From assembly GCF_016786305.1 (NCBI RefSeq), contig NZ_JADWYV010000015.1: a stretch of DNA of 64,000 bases, one strand, 5' to 3'. The DNA comes from Pseudofrankia nepalensis. Lineage in GTDB: Bacteria; Actinomycetota; Actinomycetes; Frankiales; Frankiaceae. The translations under genes and the position numbers were made by a program. Below the pieces are notes generated by a model, which made no database searches, was not told the origin of the DNA, and saw only the letters and a list, made by a program, of their open reading frames with translations. This document shows positions 25,664 through 33,719 of the stretch, piece after piece (the stretch's first letter is position 1; each line of letters starts with the position of its first letter).

Positions 25664-26102
25664 CCGCCACCCCCCGACAGGACAAGACGACGCGCGAGAC
25701 ACAGGCCATCACGCTGCCGACCAGCATCCCACCAGACACCGCGAACCAGACATCACCGATCGGTCCCAACCGGTCGAGTCGTGTAGCCAACCATGTAGCC
25801 AAGCCGGCAAACTCAGGCGGACGACCACAGACAACGACGGAACGGCGGCCCGAGCCTGACCGAGGCCACAGACGAGCCCGGACCTCGGCGGACCAGCGCG
25901 ACCGACTTTGCAAGGCAGGGGTTGAGCCTGGACCGGTCGATGACAAAGCATGCTGCCGCGCCGCTTCCGTTCCTCGGCGCTGGCGCGCCTGCGGTACGGG
26001 TCGACTTGCCAACGAAGATCGCTGGTTGGCTTCCGCTGTGGTAGGTGTCGCCATCCGACGGCCGCGTCCGCGGCGGTGCCGAGCGAGGCCGCCCCGTAGA
26101 GG
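25664..26102. other. Intergenic, contains fossil att site A
   Basis: No credible gene. TGTAGCC at 25782-25788 and 25794-25800 (12-bp period) is followed, 122 bases from the first repeat, by GACTTTGCAAGGCAGGGG (from 25904) and GAGCCT. This is the same arm-pair and tRNA-like-core arrangement as attR of the AICE, with different sequences. The core looks like a degenerate tRNA 3' half with a TGC anticodon loop. Confidence 0.5.
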
Positions 26103-27269
26103 TTAGTCCGCAGGCATAGGCGGTTCATCGTCAAACAATTCCAGCGTTGGACGTTGAATCAACTCTGCCGATGTCACGGACAACATGACATAACGTTTTC
26201 CCCGGCGAACTACACTGCCAGTTAGGACCAGACTGCTGCGATCTCGGTACGATTCAATGAATAGGCTCTCATCTAGATTCGGCGCCGCGATTCGGACGCT
26301 TACATGTCGAGGTCGATCCCCTTCTATCGCCAGAGTTCCCTGAACTTTGGCAATCAGCCGCCCATTCCCTGAACCGCTCCGCTCGAGTCCCTTCGCCTGC
26401 CCGACTAGACTCGCACGGATAGGAATAACCATATTTCGAAGCTGCTCGGCGCCATCTTGCAGAGTTCGGTGAATTCCGGGTGGCACCTCGACACTTTTAC
26501 GCCGAGATCCATCAACCGGCACTGTCCGGGCGAAATCAACAGCAATTTGTTTAGGAGGCGAGCCGTCCAACCTCGGCGCGATACTAGCGAGAGCGTCCAC
26601 TAGATCTGCACTAACACCATGTGGTATCGCTTCACGCCAGGCGTCCGGGCGAACTTGCATTCCTGGTGCCTGGGCGACAGTCACGGCCGTTTCGACGCCA
26701 TCTAGAAGCGTCTCCGTGACTCGACGTCCATAATGATGACCGAGCTCTAGCTCAGGAACTTTCACAGGAGGGTCGACCGGACAGTCTAGCTGCACGACAA
26801 AGCTGCCAGGAACGACTCGAGCCGAGACGGTATCCAGGTACCGTTCCGCATCGATGGGATGCTCCGAACTGAAAAACGCGCTCGGTTTCAGCGCCGCGCA
26901 GGCCGAAGCCAGCATAAGGCGTCGGGCTGCGGAGAATAGCGTCGACGCATCGGGCAGTGGAGCCGAGCCAGGCTCGTTTGATTCTGACCAGACGTCGACT
27001 CGGTCGAATGCCGAAGCCGCTGTTAGAGCCCGGGAGACGGTGAGTGAATCTCGTCCCTCGAATTCCGCGAGGCGGCGCAGAACATCGGCGAGAGACGATG
27101 CGTAATCCTTCAGCCGCTCATCCAGGGGTAGCATTATTTGCCTAATGCGCCCCCGCGAATCTCGGATTTCGTACAGAGCCGTGAATCCCGTAGTTCCAAC
27201 CCTATGCCATCCCGCACGATCAACATAGTCAACCAACTGATTCGGCGATGGAAGTATCTCTACACTCAC
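26103..27269 (-). CDS. Unknown 388-aa protein, coupled to the DUF4365 gene
   Basis: A 388-residue protein from GTG 27269, which overlaps the upstream stop by 4 bases (GTGA). It starts MSVEILPSPNQLVDYVDRAGW, includes many charged residues and several beta-like blocks near the C-terminus (SLVLTGSVVRRGKRYVMLSV), and has no obvious signal or membrane segment. No family is recognised. Its coding sequence is visibly less GC-rich than neighbouring AICE genes, with many A/T third positions, a sign of separate acquisition. With the DUF4365 gene it forms a compact two-gene cargo module. Confidence 0.75.
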   Translation of the reverse strand: MSVEILPSPNQLVDYVDRAGWHRVGTTGFTALYEIRDSRGRIRQIMLPLDERLKDYASSLADVLRRLAEFEGRDSLTVSRALTAASAFDRVDVWSESNEPGSAPLPDASTLFSAARRLMLASACAALKPSAFFSSEHPIDAERYLDTVSARVVPGSFVVQLDCPVDPPVKVPELELGHHYGRRVTETLLDGVETAVTVAQAPGMQVRPDAWREAIPHGVSADLVDALASIAPRLDGSPPKQIAVDFARTVPVDGSRRKSVEVPPGIHRTLQDGAEQLRNMVIPIRASLVGQAKGLERSGSGNGRLIAKVQGTLAIEGDRPRHVSVRIAAPNLDESLFIESYRDRSSLVLTGSVVRRGKRYVMLSVTSAELIQRPTLELFDDEPPMPAD

Positions 27270-27934
27270 AATGTCACCCCCAAGTCGGCATTGAATTCAT
27301 GTGCCGCATTAACACATAGTTGAATGAGAGACTCGGGGGATATTCGATTTTTTGCGTCGATGTAGACAGTCTTTTTGGACCTGTTTTTAGTTGGCGACTC
27401 GCCCCTCAGTGAATGATAATACACTCCACCAGAAAGCTTGTCGCCCGAATCGCAGGTCGACATCCTATTTCGACGCTCTTTTGAAGTTATCACGAGGAAC
27501 AAGTAGTGGGGATGCTGGAATGGCCCGACAAGTCGATTGTAGGATGTTGCGTCGAGCGGATATGCTATTCTTCCAAATTTGTCATAACCGGGCTCTGCCG
27601 TGGTCTTCACCTGCGCCGCAATCTTCGCTTCCTGTAAGCGTCCTATCTGGTGGGCGAGAGTGAAGGTGAGCTCACCGATGCTTCGCTCGACTCTCTCGAA
27701 GGCGCAGCCAAGACCTGCAATCTCGGCGAGAGTCTCAATCCAGCGCTCGCCAAACCCGCCCTTGTCGCGATGATCGTGTCCCGATCGAGCCCTGTCGCTG
27801 AGGTCGGCCAGGCGGTTCCATGGCTCGGCCTCGTCCGATGCCCGTTGCTCTGGCGGTCGGGGGACCCCCGGCGTCGGTGGCTCGGTGTATGCATCACCGA
27901 ACAGTGCGTTCGAGTCCTCGCCCCCGTCGATCAC
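27266..27934 (-). CDS. DUF4365-type putative nuclease subunit
   Basis: A 222-residue protein from GTG 27934. The central part resembles DUF4365: AAQVKTT followed by a G-RIAYPLD-type segment, a hydrophobic beta strand YLFLVIT, and VYYHSLRGESPTKNRSKKTV. In that family QVKTT corresponds to a restriction-endonuclease-like ExK-type strand, so nuclease activity is possible but not shown. It shares the lower GC of the following gene and overlaps it by 4 bases. No clear ribosome-binding site is visible. Confidence 0.6.
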   Translation of the reverse strand: MIDGGEDSNALFGDAYTEPPTPGVPRPPEQRASDEAEPWNRLADLSDRARSGHDHRDKGGFGERWIETLAEIAGLGCAFERVERSIGELTFTLAHQIGRLQEAKIAAQVKTTAEPGYDKFGRIAYPLDATSYNRLVGPFQHPHYLFLVITSKERRNRMSTCDSGDKLSGGVYYHSLRGESPTKNRSKKTVYIDAKNRISPESLIQLCVNAAHEFNADLGVTL

Positions 27935-28187
27935 GCGCAGAGCATCTCACGGAAGGCTCCAGAGCAGACACAGAACGCGCAGGACCAGCCCACCTAATCG
28001 ATTCGTCCGCCGGCATACAAGATCACGCCTGACTCAACGACTTCTCCGCTCGGCTCCACCAAGCCATCACCGACGTTCTCGACCACCAGCCGCCACCGCC
28101 GCAGCGCTCCCGCCCCGACCCAGCCGAGGACCGGGCGAGTTCGGAGGCTGTAAACAGGAAACGACAGGCGCGCGTAGGCCGTCCAAC
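27935..28187. other. Right-end intergenic of the AICE
   Basis: No credible complete gene. One frame reads ...LNDFSARLHQAITDVLDH..., a possible remnant without a start. The right arm-type repeats begin at 28188. Confidence 0.4.
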
Positions 28188-28207
28188 TGACAGGCAACCT
28201 GACAGGC
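28188..28207 (+). promoter_or_regulatory. Right arm-type repeats TGACAGGC x2
   Basis: TGACAGGC at 28188-28195 and 28200-28207, with a weaker CGACAGGC at 28162-28169. The pair starts 125 bp before the attR repeat and matches the left pair in sequence and spacing. Confidence 0.6.
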
Positions 28208-28312
28208 GAGCCCGCGGACGACCGTGGACCGTCGCGGACGTCGAGGGACGCCGCACCGCCCGCCACCAGGGCCAGCGGACGGCCACGGACGCCGATGGAT
28301 GATCCAGATGAA

Positions 28313-28564
28313 ACTACGGATCAAAAGGTTGGGGGTTCGAGTCCCTCCGAGCGCGCGCGAGGCGGATCACCTTGGTCGCTTCCCTTCGGGAAGCTCCCCC
28401 AGGCCCGCGAGTATTGCCCCGGGGCCGAGCCCCGGACCCCACGACCTGGGGTTTCGCACCACCTGGCAGTCACCTGAGGTCGCGGGTGACGCCCCACAGA
28501 TGTCTGGTTGAGACAGGTTCAGGGCCCCGCAGCCGCCGACGGGTGGCGCGGGGCTCTGGGCTTT
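28313..28564 (+). repeat. attR: 252-bp direct repeat, right copy
   Basis: Exact copy of 12019-12270, lacking the tRNA 5' half (the upstream sequence ATGATCCAGATGAA does not form a D-arm), so no functional tRNA is made here. It includes both trailer hairpins. The sequence diverges right after CTTT at 28564. Confidence 0.95.
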
Positions 28565-28748
28565 CCAGGGTCCATACTGCAGTTAGTACTGCAATTGGAT
28601 TCGATCACGGTTCGGCGTGCGGGCGAGCCCCGCCGTTCCGTAACCCTCTGTGACATCACCCGGCAGGCGCCGCGCCCCGGTGACCCCCAGCCGGAATGTC
28701 ACGACCTCGACCGATGCCGATCACCACCCATCGACCGGAGGTCCGCGC

Positions 28749-29237
28749 GTGCGCCCGACTCTCTACACAATCGACCATCCGGAGCCGGGCAGCGTGAGCA
28801 TCATGGCGAGACCCCGCGGCTTCGACTGGATCGCCGACGAGATGGCGGCGCTGGCCGCAAGCGAAGTCGACGTCGTGGTCTGCGCGCTCACCCAACCCGA
28901 ACTCGACACGCTGGGCCTCGCCGGGGAGGCCGAGGCGGCGCGCGCCGCCGGCCTGCGGCACATCGCCATGCCCATTCCAGACCGCCAGGTCCCCGAAATG
29001 GCCGCCGTCCTACCGACCCTGACGAGCCTTGCCGACGATCTCCGCGAAGGTGCGCATATCGCCACACACTGCCGCTACGGCATCGGGCGCGCGTCGTTGC
29101 TCGCGGCCGCGCTCCTCGTCCTGAACGGCACGACGCCCCAGGTCGCCTGGACACGGATCCAACATGCCCGCGGCCTGCCCGTGCCAGACACCGCGGAGCA
29201 GCGGGAATGGACGAAGCAGCTCACTCGCCGGTCGTAA
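28749..29237 (+). CDS. Dual-specificity/tyrosine phosphatase-like protein
   Basis: A 162-residue protein with the C-x5-R signature HCRYGIGRAS (C108, R114) and a plausible general-acid aspartate D78 in PIPDRQ. The start at GTG 28749 has GGAGG about 8 bases upstream. It lies right after attR, so it is chromosomal or part of the older accessory zone. The family hydrolyses phosphotyrosine or other phosphoesters; the substrate is unknown. Its end overlaps, convergently, the integrase remnant (17 bases). Confidence 0.8.
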   Translation: MRPTLYTIDHPEPGSVSIMARPRGFDWIADEMAALAASEVDVVVCALTQPELDTLGLAGEAEAARAAGLRHIAMPIPDRQVPEMAAVLPTLTSLADDLREGAHIATHCRYGIGRASLLAAALLVLNGTTPQVAWTRIQHARGLPVPDTAEQREWTKQLTRRS

Positions 29238-29531
29238 CCTCGCGAAGGCTTTGCAGCCGGGTCAGGATGCCGTCCATGCTGCACGCGGTCTCCCGCTTCA
29301 CGTCGTCGAAGACATCCACGTAGATATCGGCGGTCGTACCGATTCGAGTGTGCCGCAGCAGCGCGCGAATCTCGTTCAGGTCGACGCCGGCGCGGAACAG
29401 CAGGGTCGCCGCCGTGTGCCGGAGGTCGTGCACGCGGACGCGCCGCACGCTGGCCTGTTCGCACACCACGTCCCACCAGCGGTTGACGTTGCGTGGATCG
29501 ACCGGGCGCCCCGCCGCGGTGGTCAAGCGCC
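29221..29531 (-). pseudogene. Truncated tyrosine integrase (C-terminal fragment)
   Basis: About 104 residues matching only the catalytic C-terminus of a tyrosine recombinase: HDLRHTAATLLF (H-x-x-R), LLRHTRIGTTADIYVDV (H and the nucleophile Y). The N-terminal and core-binding parts are missing. Upstream the frame runs into the 51-bp repeat at 29532-29582, which appears to have replaced the 5' part. The fragment is not similar enough to the AICE integrase to be a copy; it probably belongs to an older element. Confidence 0.8.
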
Positions 29532-29582
29532 GCGCCGCGCGACGGCTGCGCGCGGCCCTGGCGGGCCGTGCTCGCCGGCGCG
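29532..29582 (+). repeat. 51-bp dispersed repeat, copy 2
   Basis: 50 of 51 identical to 22821-22871, same orientation. It marks the truncation point of the integrase fragment. Confidence 0.85.
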
Positions 29583-29711
29583 CCGCGGACCAAGATTCCT
29601 CGACCACATCGCCAGGACGCTACCGAAACTAATCATGGTCCACGTCTGCGAAGGCTCGGGGAGTAACTGTTGCACAAAAATATGGTGGGGGCGGTAGGTT
29701 GCGTCGGCTGA

Positions 29712-30245
29712 CTAGAGCCCGCGCTTCCGGTCTAGCCACTCGGCGTCGTTCCACATTACCGGCATGGCGCCGACCGGCTCGAAGGTCAGCCGCGGATCGT
29801 TTGACTGGACGAGGCAGATCAACCGGTTCCCGAGCAGCATTGCGGAGCGTGCCCGATCGGCGAAAATGTCCAGCAAGATCTGGGCAGTTCGTCGATCAGC
29901 AGCCGCGAAGCGCTCGAAGTTGGTGAACGCAACAACTAGACCCGTTGCCTCTGCGCTCCAGCCGTAATCGCCCATACCGACGTCTCGCATGCAGTCGTTG
30001 AGTGCAAGGAGATTCCTGCCGAAGTACGCGGGGAAGCTGAGAGCACTCGCGATGTCGGTGAACATGTCCTCGGCCGCTGTCCAAGCGCCAGCGTCAAGGG
30101 ACACGACGTCGTAACCATGATCGCGAAGCCACTGCGTTGCTTCGTCCAACAGGGAACGACGCCAGAACATCGTGACGAAGGTGTTGTGCACCAGGCGGTA
30201 GTCGACCGGGTGGGTGAATGGAGCACGTGGATCCCACGAGGCCAT
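29712..30245 (-). CDS. Barstar-family immunity protein
   Basis: A 177-residue protein from ATG 30245. The centre (MFTDIASALSFPAYFGRNLLALNDCMRDV) is the barstar signature, with FPxYFGRN and ALNDCL. Barstar binds and blocks barnase-like ribonucleases. No toxin gene lies beside it, so it is an orphan immunity gene. Flanking N-terminal residues (DYRLVHNTFVTMFWRRSLLDEA) are an extra domain or loop. The ribosome-binding site is weak and the start less certain. It lies in an accessory zone with lower GC. Confidence 0.82.
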   Translation of the reverse strand: MASWDPRAPFTHPVDYRLVHNTFVTMFWRRSLLDEATQWLRDHGYDVVSLDAGAWTAAEDMFTDIASALSFPAYFGRNLLALNDCMRDVGMGDYGWSAEATGLVVAFTNFERFAAADRRTAQILLDIFADRARSAMLLGNRLICLVQSNDPRLTFEPVGAMPVMWNDAEWLDRKRGL

Positions 30246-30683
30246 GGCCGGAGCATAGCGACGCGACCCGATCTTGCCCTCGGCAGCCAGGTTGGCAGCC
30301 ATCCCGACGGGACGATCGTGGACGCCCGTGGCCAACAGTCAACCCGCGACCTGCGCCGGTGGACAGCCATGGACACCAAGGGTCGCGCACGCTGCGTCGC
30401 TCAGGCAGGCTCCGCAGATTCCCGTGTAGCCAATCGTGTAGCCCAGCCGGTGGACTGGCGTGGACGTCGGTGGACGCCGGTGGAATCGATCGAGACTCTG
30501 AGTCGAGCCAGCGGACGCCCACGGACGTCCACGGACACCCCGGACCGACTTTGCAAGTCAGGGGTGAGCCTCCAAGCAGCTCTGTCGCGCCACGCGACGG
30601 CTGCCGCGGCCCCCGCGCCGTGCTCGCCGACGCGGTACCGATGGGTGCGACGCCGGCCCGAACGACGTGGAAGACTCACGCGC
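30246..30683. other. Intergenic, contains fossil att site B
   Basis: TGTAGCC at 30425-30431 and 30437-30443 (12-bp period) is followed, at 122 bases, by GACTTTGCAAGTCAGGGG and GAGCCT (from 30547). It is the same layout as site A and as the AICE attR. B has a perfect GACTT-TGC-AAGTC hairpin like an anticodon stem. A diverged copy of the 51-bp repeat follows at about 30590. No gene is seen. Confidence 0.5.
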
Positions 30684-30938
30684 ATGGGGTCCATGCGCTT
30701 GTACGAGAACACCGCTGGGCAATTCGAGCTGGTGCTGGAGGCGGGAACCACCGACGTCGATGATCTCATCGAACAGCTCGGCCATGAACCCAACGGCTAC
30801 TTCTGGGAGGGCGCAGCCCAACTCTTGGTCAGCGCTCAGGCCCCCGCCCTCGCCGACCGCCTCACTTACGATCCCGAGGGGGGCATGTTCGTCGCCTACA
30901 GTCACGATCACGCAGCGCTGGAAGAACTTAAAAACTGA
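30684..30938 (+). CDS. Imm51-family immunity protein
   Basis: An 84-residue protein of Imm51 type: GHEPNGYFWEGAAQLL followed by DPEGGMFVAYSHDHAAL. Imm51 proteins occur beside polymorphic toxins; the toxin family they block is not fixed here. ATG 30684 or 30693 could be the start. It is the second immunity gene in this zone, 440 bases from the barstar gene, and no toxin gene is visible between. Its stop overlaps the next reading frame (TGATG). Confidence 0.8.
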   Translation: MGSMRLYENTAGQFELVLEAGTTDVDDLIEQLGHEPNGYFWEGAAQLLVSAQAPALADRLTYDPEGGMFVAYSHDHAALEELKN

Positions 30939-31188
30939 TGATCCCGGTGGTGACGAGCGAAGTCCATCTGCGGCGACTCATCGCCTTGGCGCAAGCGACG
31001 GACTTCACATTCGACGACTGATGCGCCGATGCGGGTGCTCCTGCTGCAACTTCCGTGGGATGCGTAGAAGCCGCAGGTCCTCTGGGACATCTCGGATGCG
31101 CTGGCAGCCCGCGTAGCGGCCGACGGCCGTGGGTGGCTCCTGGACGTGCTGGCCCACGTCGGTTGGTTCACCGCGATGGCAAGATAGA
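30938..31188 (+). pseudogene. Decayed small gene after Imm51
   Basis: A 27-codon ORF (MIPVVTSEVHLRRLIALAQ...) starts in the TGATG overlap with the Imm51 stop. In following frames, fragments such as DISDALAARVAADGRGWLLDV read as coding with stops between. This looks like a broken gene once coupled to Imm51. The parent family is unknown. Confidence 0.4.
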
Positions 31189-31209
31189 GCCGATCTTGAA
31201 ACGGCGGTT

Positions 31210-32067
31210 TCAGGCCTCGTCGAGGTGTTTGACGGTGACCGTGCCGTCGGGTTGAACGTGCGCGTAGGCGATCTTCACGTTCGGGTGAGCCGCGTGGACG
31301 AGGGCCTCGACCTCGGCCTTCTCCTTCGACGCGGCCAACCGGGTGAAGTGCACGACGTAGCCGTGCGGCACCCCGCTGGCAGCGAGACCGGCGAGGTCTT
31401 GGGCGAGATGGCTACGCCCATAGTCGAGGCCCAGTTCGACGGCTACCGGTGGGACGATCCGGCCCTGCCGGAACTGCTCAAGACTGGCGACGGCCAGTTG
31501 ACCAGGCGTGAGCAGCGCCAGGTCGAACAACCCACGACGTTCACCGTCGTCGGCCGGCATGGGCCACTCCTTGTGGATCAGGCCCGTCCGAGGTCCCGAC
31601 GCGCCGATCGGGGCGAGCGCGTCGAGCTCGGCGTTCGCGACGAGTTCGTGGAACAGCTGAAGGTGCAGGGAGTGCTCAACTCGATGCCGGTACGGATGCC
31701 TGACGAAGTCGTCGACCAGTCCGTCAATCGCCCGCTCCACCATGCCGACCGCCGCCGCGAGCCACGGACCCACGGCCGCCGTTGCCGGCACATTCGGCAT
31801 CGAGACCGGGACACCCGACGGACCGAGCAACTGGGCGCTGCGCGTGCTGAGAAGCCAGTCCCCCAGCGCCATCAGGCTCGCGAGCTCGGGCAGGTCGGCG
31901 CCGGTAATCCGCGCCGCGGCTGGAAGGCGGTACCGGGCGTCGTAGGCACCGCGCCGGTTCTCCGACGTGCACACGTTGACGGTCTGCGTCTTCGAACCCG
32001 TGCTGACGAAGACCCTCCGGCCAGCGACGTCAAAACTGAACAAGGGTGATGTGATCACGTCGATCAC
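31210..32067 (-). CDS. Hypothetical protein, possible PD-(D/E)XK-like
   Basis: A 285-residue protein from GTG 32067. The middle contains FDLALL (D) and, after about 25 residues, PPVAVELGLDYG, where an ExK would be expected but ExG is present. A leading VEHSLHLQLFHEL and following DLAGLAASGVPHGYVVHFTR fit a restriction-endonuclease-like fold. If so, the catalytic lysine is missing and the protein may be inactive or a different nuclease. No neighbour confirms this. Confidence in the family is low, in the gene moderate. Confidence 0.65.
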   Translation of the reverse strand: MIDVITSPLFSFDVAGRRVFVSTGSKTQTVNVCTSENRRGAYDARYRLPAAARITGADLPELASLMALGDWLLSTRSAQLLGPSGVPVSMPNVPATAAVGPWLAAAVGMVERAIDGLVDDFVRHPYRHRVEHSLHLQLFHELVANAELDALAPIGASGPRTGLIHKEWPMPADDGERRGLFDLALLTPGQLAVASLEQFRQGRIVPPVAVELGLDYGRSHLAQDLAGLAASGVPHGYVVHFTRLAASKEKAEVEALVHAAHPNVKIAYAHVQPDGTVTVKHLDEA

Positions 32068-32303
32068 CGTAGACCCGGCTACCGCCTCGGGTGCCGCCTG
32101 TGGCCGATGTGACCGAACATGTTAGAGATCAGTAGCGGTAGCCGTCGCCCCGATTCGAAGTCCCTCCTCAGTAGGGCGCGGGTCTCGTTCAGGTCCACGC
32201 TGGGTTACGCCGGAGCAGGTACCACGTCCGTCAGCGAACTGCGACCGGCGTGCCTGGACGCGGTGACGGGAACCAGATCGCGAGACCGCGCATCCAACGC
32301 ATC

Positions 32304-32780
32304 ATGGCACCTCCGCATCTCGCCCGATTCTTCCTGCTTGCCGCGGCTCTGATCGGCTGCCTGACGTTGACTGCCTGTGGTGGCAACCCACCGTCGGAAC
32401 CGCCGGCCACGGACAAGCAGTCGTCCACGGCAGTAATCGCGCTGTATTGCGGCAGCGAGCGGATCGATCCCGGGAACCTGGCAGCCGGAGACGCCCGGCG
32501 GTGTTTCGTCGAGGCGGTCGCGGCTGGCCAGGCCGCGACGCTGACGAGCACCGCGACCACCACCGAGGGCGACCCGATCGTCTACTCCCTCAGCAGCGAC
32601 CCGAACGGCACCATCACGGTCATCCAAGACACCAGCCAGGACCGCTTCCGCGGCGTCGGCACCCCAGACCGGGTGCGCTACGTCTGCACCTCGATCGACG
32701 ACACCCGCGAGACGCGGCCCCACAGGGCCGATGTCATCACCGCTCGCCTCCACGGCTGCACCACACCCGAACCGCTCTGA
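32304..32780 (+). CDS. Putative lipoprotein
   Basis: A 158-residue protein with a signal peptide (MAPPHLARFFLLAAALIGCLT) and a lipobox LTAC, so it should be lipid-anchored outside the membrane. The mature part has CGSERIDPGN and SSDPNGTITVIQDTSQDRFRG. It resembles small secreted proteins of unknown function in actinomycetes (a DUF4362-like family is possible). ATG 32304 gives the best signal peptide. An upstream in-frame start at 32250 would place charged residues before the signal and is less likely. Confidence 0.72.
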   Translation: MAPPHLARFFLLAAALIGCLTLTACGGNPPSEPPATDKQSSTAVIALYCGSERIDPGNLAAGDARRCFVEAVAAGQAATLTSTATTTEGDPIVYSLSSDPNGTITVIQDTSQDRFRGVGTPDRVRYVCTSIDDTRETRPHRADVITARLHGCTTPEPL

Positions 32781-32842
32781 CACAGTCAAGGAGATCGCCG
32801 ACCAGTTCGGACGGAGTTCGGACGGAGTTCTGTCGGAGCCCG

Positions 32843-32869
32843 TCGGCATGATCGGCATGATCGGCATGT
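32843..32869 (+). repeat. 9-bp tandem repeat, 3 copies
   Basis: Three copies of TCGGCATGA-type 9-bp unit, just upstream of the pseudogene at 32868. An 11-bp direct repeat containing TTCGGACGGAG lies at about 32807-32828. Confidence 0.8.
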
Positions 32870-33450
32870 GGCTGACGAAGGTGCGGTCGGTGACGCCGCG
32901 GACGAGAATGAGCTCCTCCAGATGACATGGGAGAGACTCGATAAGTACAGGCGCGATCGCGACGCCGCCAACCCGGCCACGCAGCATCGCGCCGACCTGC
33001 TGCTGGCAGCCGAGGCTGGCCATCCCAACCAACTTCGGACGCGACCTGCGTCAGGACCTGCTCCGGGTGGCCGACGCACCCGAGGACATGCATTTCGACA
33101 ACTGGGGCACCCAGGCGAGTGGACACTGGACGCGGCTCGTGAGGCGATCACCGCGGACGTTTCGCTCCTGATCCCGCTACTCGACGACGCCGACGCGGCG
33201 GTGCGGTCGAACGCGGTGTACGCACTGGCCACCGCGCTGGCGGCGCCACCGGCAGTGCGCTCGCCGCGCAGCGCGCGTTCCTCGGCCTCGACCGCCGCCT
33301 CGCGTCGACGGACCACCGCCGACGCGCCCTCTTTGAGATTTTTGTCGCCTCCGCGGCCGGCCACGAGCTCGACGATGATGATCCACTGGCTAGTTGGCGG
33401 CCGACAGCGCGAACGAGCAGGGGCCTTGGGGCGTCGTCTCGGCCGGTGAC
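32868..33450 (+). pseudogene. Frameshifted HEAT-repeat protein remnant
   Basis: The reading frame gives HEAT-like sequence (ADVSLLIPLLDDADAAVRSNAVYALATALAA), but an upstream part in another frame reads FGRDLRQDLLRVADAPEDMHFDNWG, which also looks like coding. The two frames need an indel between about 33040 and 33130 to join. After 33250 the sequence is low complexity. Likely a broken HEAT-repeat protein. Region 33451-33719 has no gene. Confidence 0.5.
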
Positions 33451-33719
33451 CACGTCACCGGCATCGCCGGTGGGGCCCACTGCCCGCGCGGCCACCAGCG
33501 ACGGCCTGCTGCCCGCCGACGACCTCACCGCACTGGTCAGCACCGATGCGGCGCACGGACCAGCTATGCTGGCTGTATCAGCTCGTCGAGCTCCTGCCGC
33601 GAGTTGTCCGCGCGTCGTAGCACCCGCTGCTCAGCATCGGCCTCCGCTCCGCGCGTAACCGGTTGAGATCCTCGGATCCCCGGTTGTCGGCGGGACACCC
33701 GCACAGATAGCGACTTTTC

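Larger units (their letters stand above)
12019..28564. mobile_element. AICE integrated in tRNA-Arg(ACG), pSAM2-like
   Basis: A 16.3-kb element lies between two copies of a 252-bp perfect direct repeat that starts in the tRNA anticodon loop. The left part holds integrase, Xis, RepSA-like initiator, TraSA-like translocase and a Pra-like activator, the diagnostic AICE set, and there is no relaxase, as usual for elements that transfer double-stranded DNA. The right part holds cargo: an XRE-TPR regulator, a 2H phosphoesterase, a STAND/TPR protein and a DUF4365 module. All core functions look intact, so the element may be able to excise and transfer. That is inference; it depends on the att sites being usable. 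Confidence 0.92.

Noticed and set aside
28313..28355. A second tRNA-Arg at attR
   Set aside because: Only the 3' half from the anticodon loop is present; D-arm and 5' acceptor strand are missing.
32231..33032. Minus-strand ORFs around 32.2-33.0 kb as genes
   Set aside because: They overlap a plus-strand lipoprotein with signal peptide and show no family features.
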